A stretch of 5,754 bases of DNA from an uncultured Methylotenera sp. (GTDB lineage Bacteria; Pseudomonadota; Gammaproteobacteria; Burkholderiales; Methylophilaceae): contig CALFXV010000236.1 of NCBI GenBank assembly GCA_937957775.1, forward strand, positions 1 to 5,754, given 5' to 3'. The stretch's first letter is position 1, and each line of letters opens with the position of its first letter. The position numbers and the translations under genes were made by a program. The notes beneath the pieces are model-generated. The model had not been told where the DNA came from. It worked only from the letters and a program-made list of their open reading frames with translations, and searched no databases. Below, in pieces: positions 1-5,754 of this stretch.

Positions 1-1076
1 GCGCACTGCGTGCGCAAGCCGGCATCGTTATTTCCGCCTCGCACAACCCGTATTACGACAACGGCATCAAATTCTTTTCCAGCGCCGGGGCTAAATTAGG
101 CGACGCCATCGAGCACGCCATTGAGGCGGAATTAGCCCAGCCCATGCAGGTCATGGAGTCGGCCCAATTGGGTAAAGCCAAACGCATAGACGACGCGGCC
201 GGTCGTTACATCGAGTTTTGCAAAAGCACTTTCCCGTCCAGCATGGATTTACGCGGTTTAAAAATCGTCTTGGATTGCGCACACGGCGCCACCTATCACG
301 TCGCCCCAAATGTGTTTCACGAATTGGGCGCAGAAGTCATCGCCATCGGTAACAAGCCGGATGGTTTAAACATTAACGAGCAAGTCGGCTCGACTCACCC
401 GCAAGCCCTGCAAAAAGCCGTGTTGGCTGAGCAAGCCGATTTAGGCATAGCCTTTGACGGCGACGGCGATCGGGTGATGATGGTGGACAGTCAGGGTCGT
501 TTGTTAGACGGCGACCAATTGCTTTACATCATCGCCAGTGGGCTGCATAAAAATGGCCAATTGCAAGGCGGCGTAGTTGGCACCTTGATGACCAATTTAG
601 CCTTAGAGCATGCCCTAGAAAAATTAGCCATTCCGTTTGCGCGCGCCAAGGTGGGCGACCGTTATGTCTTAGAATTGCTCAATGAAAAAGGCTGGTTGCT
701 AGGCGGCGAAAATTCCGGCCACATATTAACCCTGGATAAACACAGCAGCGGCGATGCCATCATTGCTGCCCTGCAAGTCTTGCATGCGGTGATCCTAAGT
801 GGCCAGTCGCTAAGCGACTTGGGCAACAATTTAAGTTTGTACCCGCAAGTATTGATTAACGTTAGCACCGCCAGCAAAATCAACTTGGACGAGCGCGCGC
901 CCATCCAAGCGGCCGTCAAATCAGCGGAACAGGCCTTGGCCGGCAGTGGTCGCGTGTTGTTGCGTGCGTCCGGTACCGAAGCCAAGATACGCGTCATGGT
1001 AGAAGGGCAAGATGCCGGCTTGGTGCAAAAGTTGGCAGAAGCCATCGCTGCTGCGGTCAGGTTGGCTGCGGCTTAA
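1..1076 (+). CDS. glmM: Phosphoglucosamine mutase GlmM, 5' end outside window
   Basis: Cytoplasmic enzyme interconverting glucosamine-6-phosphate and glucosamine-1-phosphate, on the route to UDP-N-acetylglucosamine for peptidoglycan and lipopolysaccharide. The frame is open from base 3, giving 357 visible codons. About 90 N-terminal residues are missing, because the catalytic phosphoserine (residue 102 in E. coli) is visible codon 13; the implied total of about 446 matches the family. The active-site SASHNP has its second serine, the phosphorylated one, at 39-41. The Mg-binding loop DGDGDR is at 456-473, the sugar-binding loop GGENSGH at 702-722 and the C-terminal phosphate-binding loop [15 protein letters not shown] starts at 963. 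The ATG at 144 is an internal methionine, not the start, because the active site lies upstream of it. One oddity is that the proline usual after SGTE is alanine here. Identity is certain from the combined motifs. Confidence 0.97.
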   Translation, partial: ALRAQAGIVISASHNPYYDNGIKFFSSAGAKLGDAIEHAIEAELAQPMQVMESAQLGKAKRIDDAAGRYIEFCKSTFPSSMDLRGLKIVLDCAHGATYHVAPNVFHELGAEVIAIGNKPDGLNINEQVGSTHPQALQKAVLAEQADLGIAFDGDGDRVMMVDSQGRLLDGDQLLYIIASGLHKNGQLQGGVVGTLMTNLALEHALEKLAIPFARAKVGDRYVLELLNEKGWLLGGENSGHILTLDKHSSGDAIIAALQVLHAVILSGQSLSDLGNNLSLYPQVLINVSTASKINLDERAPIQAAVKSAEQALAGSGRVLLRASGTEAKIRVMVEGQDAGLVQKLAEAIAAAVRLAAA

Positions 1077-1154
1077 ATTTAGCTAGCTGGCCTAATTTTT
1101 TGGCTTAGTCTTTCGGCCTGTTGGCAGCCTAGTCAGTAAGCTGTTCGCTTCCTT

Positions 1155-1171
1155 CAGCCGGCTAGCGGCTG
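1155..1171 (+). terminator. Possible weak hairpin after glmM
   Basis: CAGCCG (1155-1160) and CGGCTG (1166-1171) form a perfect 6-bp stem around a 5-base loop, 78 bases after the glmM stop. It is followed by T-rich sequence, but there is no clean T-run directly after the stem, and its last three bases overlap the first PhoB half-site of the next gene. It might be a weak glmM terminator or chance. No better terminator is visible between glmM and the next gene. Confidence 0.25.
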
Positions 1172-1208
1172 TCACAAATCATTCATTTATTTTTCATCTT
1201 TCGTTCAC
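1169..1208 (+). promoter_or_regulatory. Array of four phased PhoB half-sites (Pho boxes) upstream of PAP2 gene
   Basis: Four 7-base elements repeat every 11 bases: CTGTCAC (1169), CATTCAT (1180), TTTTCAT (1191) and CGTTCAC (1202), with four-base, mostly A/T-rich spacers. The first pair, CTGTCACAAATCATTCAT, matches 15 of 18 positions of the E. coli Pho box CTGTCATAAAWCTGTCAT; the later pairs are weaker. The array lies 60 bases upstream of the PAP2 start. A -10 hexamer at the usual 10-base distance after the array (GATTCT, 1219-1224) is poor; CCTAAT at 1235-1240 is an alternative. PhoB binding is inferred from the phasing and the consensus match. Confidence 0.7.
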
Positions 1209-1268
1209 ACGACAATGCGATTCTCGCTGTTATGCCTAATTCAATAGCCATCACAGTCGAGGTCAGCC

Positions 1269-1805
1269 ATGCCGTATAAAATGCGCAGCTATTTAAATAG
1301 CATGCACCGTCTGGACAGCAATCTGTGCATCGCCGTTAATCAAACCAGTCAGGTTCGTTTAATACGCGATTCATTTAGATTGGTAAGCCGCTTAGGCGAC
1401 GGCCTATTTTGGTATGCGCTCATGCTGTTAATCTTGCTGTTTGAAGGCCGCGATGGCTTATTGCCTGTGTTGCACATGGCCTTGGCCGGATTGTCCGGCA
1501 CCTTGTTGTACAAATGGCTAAAAGGCAAAACATTGCGTCCGCGTCCTTTTGAAGTGCACCAAGACATATTCATGACCGGTAAGCCACTGGATAAATTTAG
1601 CTTCCCATCTGGCCACACCCTGCATGCCCTGGTGTTTGGCTTGGTGGCGATTAATTATTACCCCGCCTTGTCCTTTATCATTATGCCGTTTGTCAGTATG
1701 GTGGCTTTATCTCGAGTGGTGTTGGGTTTGCATTACCCCAGTGACGTATTGGCTGGTGCCCTCATAGGCAGCTTGATTGCTGCCTTGTCTTTTCTGCTAG
1801 TTTAA
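1269..1805 (+). CDS. PAP2-family membrane phosphatase (PgpB-like)
   Basis: A 178-residue integral membrane protein carrying the complete three-part PAP2 (type 2 phosphatidic acid phosphatase) signature. Motif 1 is K85-x6-R92-P93, motif 2 is P113-S-G-H116, and motif 3 is S148-R149-x5-H155-x3-D159; H155 would be the nucleophile and H116 the acid/base. Hydrophobic stretches lie near residues 45-58, 66-81, 117-147 and 160-178. In this fold the active site faces the periplasm, and family substrates include phosphatidic acid, phosphatidylglycerol phosphate and undecaprenyl diphosphate. The exact substrate cannot be read from sequence. The start is supported by GAGGT at 1259-1263, five bases before ATG. 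The upstream PhoB half-site array suggests induction by phosphate starvation, and the neighbouring phospholipase C and glycosyltransferase favour a role in releasing phosphate from lipids and supplying diacylglycerol. The gene is convergent with the phospholipase C gene, 52 bases apart. Confidence 0.9.
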   Translation: MPYKMRSYLNSMHRLDSNLCIAVNQTSQVRLIRDSFRLVSRLGDGLFWYALMLLILLFEGRDGLLPVLHMALAGLSGTLLYKWLKGKTLRPRPFEVHQDIFMTGKPLDKFSFPSGHTLHALVFGLVAINYYPALSFIIMPFVSMVALSRVVLGLHYPSDVLAGALIGSLIAALSFLLV

Positions 1806-1857
1806 TCCCCACTCTAGATTGCCTTGCAGTAGGCTAAGGCTGACCGGCTTGCATGCT

Positions 1858-2700
1858 TCAGCTGTTGGCCGGAAAGTAACGCACCGGCAGCGGGTGCATG
1901 ATGTGCAAGTGACTTAGGCATTCCTCACGCCAATCATCAAGTTGTTGCACGCTTAAGTTTTTCAATTCCGGTTCCAGCAGTGGCCGGTCACCATTAAACA
2001 CCAAGCCTATGTCTTGCACAGCCACTTGAGTCTTGGCGATGTAATAAACAAAGTGTTTAAAGACTTTTTTATCCAACAGATTAACCGTGCGGTAGATGGC
2101 GTGGGGCAGATGGATGGCCCGTAGCACGCCATCCCAAAAAGCCAAGCGGCTTAAGGCGCTGGCCGTCACCGCTATGCTGCACCTAAATTGACCAGCCATG
2201 AATTGGCTTAAGAGCGCATGGTGCTCGGTGATTAAGCGGCGTGGTGAGGTGTTAATCAATGGTGCTAAGTGCGCGTCCATGGCCCATTCCGAGGTGATGT
2301 GGGTAAGGATGTCGTTTTTAAACCACTTGGCCTCATGGGCTGGGACGAAATGGTTATGGGCAATCACGTCCACGTAAAGATGGCTGACGTAGCCTATGGC
2401 AATAGCGGTTTCTTCTTCGGTCTTGGCCGACAGCATCAATTGCTGGGCATTTTCCCATAAGTGGGTATGGCGAAAGCGGTGGCTGATGATGGCTAAGTCC
2501 GGCAGGCATGCACCCGCCATTACCAATTCGGGAAATTTTTTAATGGCCGCTTGCAAGCGCGGATCCAATAAAGGCATGGCCCAAAGTAAGGATTGGGCAA
2601 AGTACAAATGCGTCACCAATCCCCAGGCGTTGGCGTCCAGCGAATAGAGGCAGCAGGGCAGCCACCAACACCATTTTCGCATAAAGCTTAGCTGAGTCAT
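1858..2700 (-). CDS. Exported zinc-dependent phospholipase C family protein
   Basis: A 280-residue protein of the zinc-dependent phospholipase C/S1-P1 nuclease fold family (Bacillus cereus PLC, clostridial alpha-toxin). The N-terminus is signal-peptide-like, with M7-RKW, a short hydrophobic segment and the cleavage motif A23-N-A25. Cleavage after A25 would leave W26 as the mature N-terminus, as in the classical enzymes, where Trp1 is a zinc ligand. Plausible remaining ligands are H31, D68, H78 or H80, H107, D111, H117, H134 and E138. The HxxxD spacing of 107/111, the ten-residue step to H117 and the HxxxE at 134/138 match the B. cereus pattern of H118/D122/H128 and H142/E146. It would cleave phospholipid headgroups in the periplasm to leave diacylglycerol. 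ATG at 2700 is listed; ATG at 2682 (M7) is equally plausible, since neither has a clear ribosome site and M7 gives the more typical signal peptide. PhoB half-sites lie just upstream. Phospholipid specificity is inferred. Confidence 0.82.
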   Translation of the reverse strand: MTQLSFMRKWCWWLPCCLYSLDANAWGLVTHLYFAQSLLWAMPLLDPRLQAAIKKFPELVMAGACLPDLAIISHRFRHTHLWENAQQLMLSAKTEEETAIAIGYVSHLYVDVIAHNHFVPAHEAKWFKNDILTHITSEWAMDAHLAPLINTSPRRLITEHHALLSQFMAGQFRCSIAVTASALSRLAFWDGVLRAIHLPHAIYRTVNLLDKKVFKHFVYYIAKTQVAVQDIGLVFNGDRPLLEPELKNLSVQQLDDWREECLSHLHIMHPLPVRYFPANS

Positions 2701-2723
2701 GACTAGTAATGTGACGCTCGCAC

Positions 2724-2763
2724 ATGAAAAAATCGTGACAGAAACATGATGATTTCATGACGA
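2724..2763 (-). promoter_or_regulatory. Four phased PhoB half-sites reading toward the phospholipase C gene
   Basis: Read on the minus strand, 7-base elements recur every 11 bases: TCGTCAT (2763-2757), TCATCAT (2752-2746), CTGTCAC (2741-2735) and TTTTCAT (2730-2724). The proximal pair, CTGTCACGATTTTTTCAT, agrees with 13 of 18 positions of the E. coli Pho box, and the distal pair with about 12. The array ends 23 bases before the ATG at 2700. A promoter at the usual spacing would therefore start transcription near 2701, giving an almost leaderless message from 2700 or a leader of about 20 bases from 2682. The -10 (CACATT, 2713-2708) is poor, so the exact promoter is uncertain. Confidence 0.62.
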
Positions 2764-2773
2764 AATTTAATTG

Positions 2774-2807
2774 CTTTCATTAAAGTGTCATATTGCCGCG
2801 TTATCTT
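2774..2807 (+). promoter_or_regulatory. Pho box and -10 element for the glycosyltransferase gene
   Basis: CTTTCAT (2774-2780), the spacer TAAA and GTGTCAT (2785-2791) form an 18-base Pho box matching 15 of 18 positions of the E. coli consensus. Ten bases later comes TATCTT (2802-2807), 4 of 6 to TATAAT. The 10-base gap between Pho box and -10 is the spacing seen in the E. coli pstS promoter, a class in which PhoB replaces the -35 element. Transcription would begin near 2814, leaving a leader of about 40 bases to the preferred start at 2855. It lies back to back with the minus-strand half-site array, so one region could serve both divergent genes. Confidence 0.72.
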
Positions 2808-2854
2808 GCTAGACAGCAGTAGCCAATCTCATCCTAATGACAGGCAAGGCAACC

Positions 2855-4072
2855 ATGACCCAGCACAACAGCGTAAGCAATCACAGCAGCATACCCCGGC
2901 CATTAAAAATCTTATTCATATCGGACGTGTATTTCCCGCGCATCAATGGCGTGTCCACTTCCATACGCACCTTTGTTGAGCAGTTGCAAGGCTTAGGCCA
3001 CACGGTGCATTTAATTGCCCCCGATTACGCGGCACTCACCGAAGACGATGCCTGGATCATGCGCGTGGCGGCACGCAGCATATATTTTGATCCTGAAGAC
3101 AAGTTAATGAAGTTTGGCTCGGCCATGGCGCTGCTGCCGTATCTAGCCAAACAAGGCTACGACATGATACACGTGCACACGCCCTTCGTAGCGCATTACT
3201 TAGGCCTAAAGCTGTCGGAAAAGTTAGGCATCCCTTGCGTGGAAACCTACCACACCTTCTTTGAAGATTACTTGCATCACTATTTGCCTTGGCTGCCCAA
3301 GGTATTGGCCAAAGGCCTGGCACGCTTTATTTCCAAGCGCCAATGCAATGGCGTGGACGCGATTGTTTCGCCGTCAAAACCGATGCTGGATGTGCTTAGG
3401 GATTATGGCGTGATGGTGCCGGCCGAGGTCATTCCCACCGGCTTGCAAGCTCACAGCTTTAAAGAGGCCGACGGGCAAGCCTTTAGAAAGAAATACGGCA
3501 TCGCTTTGGATAGGCCGATGATGCTTTACGTGGGCCGCGTCGCGTTTGAGAAAAACATCGATTTTCTGTTGCACATGACCAAAGCTTTGCTGGTAAAGCA
3601 GCCGAATGCCTTATTGGTGGTGACAGGCGAAGGGCCAGCGGAAACCAGTTTGCATAAGTTGGCCAAGCAATTAGGCATAGAAGACAGCGTGCAATTTATA
3701 GGCTATTTGGATCGCGCTACCGAGTTGAATGCCTGCTACCAGTCGGCCGATGTGTTTGTGTTTGCCTCCAAAAGTGAAACACAGGGCTTGGTAATCTTGG
3801 AAGCCATGGCGCAAGGCACGCCGGTGGTGGCGATTGCCGAGTTGGGCACGGCATCCCTATTGGTTGAAGGCAAGGGCGCGTTGATTGCCCCCGATGACCC
3901 CATCCAGTTCTCAGAAAAAGTCGCGCAATTGTTGTCCCATCCTGAGCATTGCCAAGAGTTAGGCCGCCAAGGATTGGACTACGCGACGGCCCATTGGACG
4001 GCTAAGACGCAAGCGCAACGCTTGGAACTGTTTTACCAAAATCGTATGGCCAATAACGCGGCGCTTAGTTAA
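2855..4072 (+). CDS. GT4-family glycosyltransferase, probable diacylglycerol glycosyltransferase
   Basis: A 405-residue retaining glycosyltransferase with GT-B fold. The N-terminal acceptor domain opens with a Rossmann strand (KILFISDVYFP) followed by INGVS at 31-35, typical of GT4 lipid glucosyltransferases. HVHTPF lies at about 106-111. The C-terminal donor domain begins near residue 224 with LYVGRVAFEKN (R228, K233) and carries the E-x7-E motif at E308 and E316, which binds the sugar nucleotide. The opening resembles 1,2-diacylglycerol 3-alpha-glucosyltransferases and the related SqdX and MgtA-type mannosyltransferases, so a diacylglycerol acceptor is likely but neither sugar nor acceptor can be fixed from sequence. 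It would act at the inner face of the cytoplasmic membrane. ATG at 2855 is chosen because AAGG at 2846-2849 sits five bases upstream; an in-frame ATG at 2837 has no ribosome site. A Pho box with matching -10 precedes the gene and a strong terminator follows it. It is divergent from the phospholipase C gene, which would supply its substrate. Confidence 0.88.
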   Translation: MTQHNSVSNHSSIPRPLKILFISDVYFPRINGVSTSIRTFVEQLQGLGHTVHLIAPDYAALTEDDAWIMRVAARSIYFDPEDKLMKFGSAMALLPYLAKQGYDMIHVHTPFVAHYLGLKLSEKLGIPCVETYHTFFEDYLHHYLPWLPKVLAKGLARFISKRQCNGVDAIVSPSKPMLDVLRDYGVMVPAEVIPTGLQAHSFKEADGQAFRKKYGIALDRPMMLYVGRVAFEKNIDFLLHMTKALLVKQPNALLVVTGEGPAETSLHKLAKQLGIEDSVQFIGYLDRATELNACYQSADVFVFASKSETQGLVILEAMAQGTPVVAIAELGTASLLVEGKGALIAPDDPIQFSEKVAQLLSHPEHCQELGRQGLDYATAHWTAKTQAQRLELFYQNRMANNAALS

Positions 4073-4095
4073 GCATCACGCTAAGTCTAGCCAAT

Positions 4096-4124
4096 AAAAA
4101 AGCCAGCTAGAAGCTGGCTTTTTT
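4096..4124. terminator. Bidirectional rho-independent terminator between glycosyltransferase and phoU
   Basis: GCCAGCT (4102-4108) and AGCTGGC (4112-4118) form a perfect 7-bp stem with a 3-base loop. Six A (4096-4101) precede it and six T (4119-4124) follow, so the structure works on either strand. It lies 23 bases after the glycosyltransferase stop and 28 bases beyond the phoU stop, ending both converging transcripts. Confidence 0.93.
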
Positions 4125-4152
4125 ATGGTGACTTTTTGGTGACTAAGCTGAG

Positions 4153-4857
4153 CTAGTCTCTTACCTCGTCGGCCATTTCATCCATGCTGATGTGGCGTAC
4201 GTCTTTGCCTTTCACCATGTAAACCACGTATTCGGAGATGTTTTTCGCGTGGTCACCAATGCGTTCTATGGCCTTAGCAATAAACAGCACTTCCAAGGAC
4301 ATGGAGATGGTGCGCGGGTCCTCCAACATGAAGGTTATCAAATGGCGGATGGACATTTGGTAATGCTCGTCCAACTGTTGATCCATTTCGGCAATTTCCA
4401 AGACTTTGGATGAATCCGAACGGGCAAAGGCATCCAATGCCATGTGCAGCATTTCACGCGCCATGTTGGCCATGGTTTTAATTTCGGCAAAACGCGGCGT
4501 CCACATGCGATCGGTTTCTATGGTTTTTTGTGAAAAACGCGCGATTTTAGTGGCTTCATCGCCTATGCGCTCTAAATCGGTGATGGTTTTAATCATCATC
4601 AAGATCATGCGTAAATCGCTGGCAGCCGGTTGCCTGCGCGCGATGATGTGGCTGCAGTCCTCGTCCACTTGCACTTCCAGGTCATTGACCAAATGGTCTT
4701 TCTTAATCACGTTTTCAGCCAACTTGGTGTTGGATTTAACCAAGGAATCCATGGCGTCCATGATCTGTTGTTCGACCAAGCTGCCCATTTCTAGGACTTT
4801 TGCGCGGACGGATTCCAGTTCGGCATCGTACTGTTTGTATATGTGTTCAGATGACAT
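4153..4857 (-). CDS. phoU: Phosphate signalling/transport regulator PhoU
   Basis: A 234-residue cytoplasmic, all-helical protein with two PhoU repeats, the usual family length. Each repeat carries the metal-binding signature: E96-R-I-G-D100 in the first, and E198-R-I-G-D202 followed by N206 in the second. PhoU links the Pst transporter to the PhoR sensor kinase and keeps the Pho regulon off when phosphate is plentiful. The start is supported by AAGGAT (4868-4863) five bases upstream. It is the last gene of the pst operon here, 41 bases after pstB and ending just before the bidirectional terminator. Through PhoB/PhoR it would control the Pho-box-bearing lipid genes next to it; that link is inferred from context. 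Confidence 0.97.
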   Translation of the reverse strand: MSSEHIYKQYDAELESVRAKVLEMGSLVEQQIMDAMDSLVKSNTKLAENVIKKDHLVNDLEVQVDEDCSHIIARRQPAASDLRMILMMIKTITDLERIGDEATKIARFSQKTIETDRMWTPRFAEIKTMANMAREMLHMALDAFARSDSSKVLEIAEMDQQLDEHYQMSIRHLITFMLEDPRTISMSLEVLFIAKAIERIGDHAKNISEYVVYMVKGKDVRHISMDEMADEVRD

Positions 4858-4898
4858 GAGTGATCCTTATGTAAATACTTTTTGGCTAGGTTAAACAA

Positions 4899-5678
4899 TT
4901 AACCAAATTTGCCGGTAATGTAGTCTTCGGTTTCTTTGCGTACTGGACGGGTAAAGATGGTGTCGGTGTCGCCGTATTCCATCATTTCACCCAAATACAT
5001 GTAGGCCGTGTAATCCGAAATCCGTGCCGCTTGTTGCATATTATGCGTCACGACCAATATGGTCAATTTTCCGCGCAATTCGTTCATCAATTCTTCAATG
5101 TTGGCGGTAGCAATAGGGTCCAATGCCGATGTCGGCTCATCGAACAACATGATTTCAGGATCGGTAGCTAAGGCGCGGGCTATGCACAAGCGTTGCTGTT
5201 GGCCGCCGGATAAGTTAAACGCCAAGTCATTTAAACGGTCTTTTACCTCATTCCATAAAGACGCACCTTTTAAGGCTTCCTCAACTTTGTCGGCCACCAC
5301 GCGGTTGTTTTTTTCATCGCGCACACGTAAACCGTAAGCCACGTTTTCAAAGATGGTTTTAGGAAAAGGATTGGGCTTTTGGAACACCATGCTGATGCGC
5401 ATGCGCACTTCAATCGGGTCCACGCCATGGTCTAAGATGTTAGTGTTGTCCGGGTGCATGACAATTTGCCCTTCGTATTTGTTGCCAGGGTACAAATCGT
5501 GCATGCGGTTAAAGCAGCGCAAGAATGTGGATTTTCCGCAACCCGACGGGCCAATTAAGGCAGTGATTTTATTTTCATAGATGGGCATGCTGACACTTTT
5601 GAGTGCTTGATGACCGTTTGAATAATAAAAATTCAAATTCTTGGATTCTGCTTTTAGCGGTGTGGATGTATTAACCAT
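4899..5678 (-). CDS. pstB: Phosphate ABC transporter ATP-binding protein PstB
   Basis: A 259-residue ATPase that powers high-affinity phosphate import by the PstSCAB transporter at the inner face of the cytoplasmic membrane. All ABC motifs are intact: Walker A G43-PSGCGKST, Q-loop Q100 in [10 protein letters not shown] (the PNPFP stretch is characteristic of PstB), signature LSGGQ at 156-160, Walker B IMLFDE at 176-181 and the switch histidine H212. The length and the GKFG C-terminus are normal for PstB. The start is preceded by TGGGA (5688-5684), a moderate ribosome site five bases from ATG. It sits 33 bases after the pstA stop and 41 bases before phoU, all on one strand, so the three genes are probably co-transcribed. 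The operon promoter is outside the window. Confidence 0.98.
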   Translation of the reverse strand: MVNTSTPLKAESKNLNFYYSNGHQALKSVSMPIYENKITALIGPSGCGKSTFLRCFNRMHDLYPGNKYEGQIVMHPDNTNILDHGVDPIEVRMRISMVFQKPNPFPKTIFENVAYGLRVRDEKNNRVVADKVEEALKGASLWNEVKDRLNDLAFNLSGGQQQRLCIARALATDPEIMLFDEPTSALDPIATANIEELMNELRGKLTILVVTHNMQQAARISDYTAYMYLGEMMEYGDTDTIFTRPVRKETEDYITGKFG

Positions 5679-5711
5679 GGTTGTCCCAGTATGTATTGAA
5701 TAAGGTCATGC

Positions 5712-5754
5712 TTACCATTTGATGTTTTTACGTATTTTGTAACGCAAGTAAATG
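5712..5754 (-). CDS. pstA: C-terminal end of phosphate permease PstA (partial)
   Basis: On the minus strand an open frame enters from the window edge and reads IYLRYKIRKNIKW before a TAA at 5714-5712. A short hydrophobic-to-basic tail ending in aromatic/basic residues is typical of the cytoplasmic C-terminus of Pst permease subunits, and the position immediately upstream of pstB is where pstA sits in pstSCAB-phoU operons. Only 13 codons are visible, so the identification rests mainly on gene order. The frame relative to pstB and the 33-base gap are consistent with one operon. Confidence 0.72.
   Translation of the reverse strand, partial: IYLRYKIRKNIKW

Noticed and set aside
662..1045. Minus-strand open frame of 127 codons inside glmM
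   Set aside because: It lies wholly within the conserved glmM coding region, has no recognisable motifs and is a shadow frame.
1077..1154. Possible secG/tpiA or tRNA after glmM, as in some gammaproteobacteria
   Set aside because: No open frame or tRNA-like cloverleaf is visible in this stretch; it is too short and contains only scattered weak repeats.
1821..1840. GCCTT...AAGGC inverted repeat between the convergent PAP2 and phospholipase genes
   Set aside because: Only a 5-bp stem with a 10-base loop and no T-run on either side, so it is not supportable as a terminator.
2540..2758. Minus-strand 72-codon frame overlapping the start of the phospholipase gene
   Set aside because: It overlaps the phospholipase signal peptide and catalytic start in another frame, covers the PhoB half-sites and has no family features.
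4406..4894. Plus-strand 162-codon frame across phoU
   Set aside because: It is antisense to the intact, motif-bearing phoU; composition and lack of motifs indicate a shadow.
1..5754. Search for CRISPR arrays, insertion sequences, toxin-antitoxin pairs or phage genes
   Set aside because: No direct-repeat/spacer pattern, transposase motifs, terminal inverted repeats or small paired genes were seen; nearly all sequence is explained by the listed genes and control sites.

Overview
The window reads as the chromosome of a Gram-negative proteobacterium of roughly balanced base composition, most likely beta- or gammaproteobacterial. The evidence is a GlmM, PstB and PhoU of proteobacterial type, a signal-peptide-bearing zinc phospholipase C, and PhoB-binding repeats that match the enterobacterial Pho box closely. 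The closeness of glmM to a pst-phoU operon recalls betaproteobacterial gene order. That is recalled knowledge, not something proven here.

Layout from left to right: the 3' four-fifths of glmM (+); a short gap with four phased PhoB half-sites; a small PAP2-family membrane phosphatase (+); a zinc-dependent phospholipase C family gene (-), convergent with the phosphatase; a divergent promoter region with PhoB half-sites in both orientations; a GT4-family glycosyltransferase (+) resembling diacylglycerol glucosyltransferases; a strong bidirectional terminator; then phoU, pstB and the last 13 codons of pstA, all on the minus strand. The pst operon therefore reads pstA-pstB-phoU toward the terminator, with its start outside the window. 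No gene-free stretch exceeds 300 bases.

The three genes between glmM and phoU look like one functional module under phosphate control. Phospholipase C would remove the phosphate headgroup of membrane phospholipids to leave diacylglycerol. The PAP2 phosphatase could make diacylglycerol from phosphatidic acid or strip phosphate from a related lipid. The GT4 enzyme could then add a sugar to diacylglycerol to form a phosphorus-free glycolipid. All three are preceded by 11-base-phased PhoB half-sites and sit beside the phosphate uptake and sensing genes. This suggests a phosphate-starvation membrane-remodelling cassette analogous to the PlcP/Agt system of rhizobia, but built around a different phospholipase family. 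The gene families and motifs are visible in the sequence; the pathway is inference.
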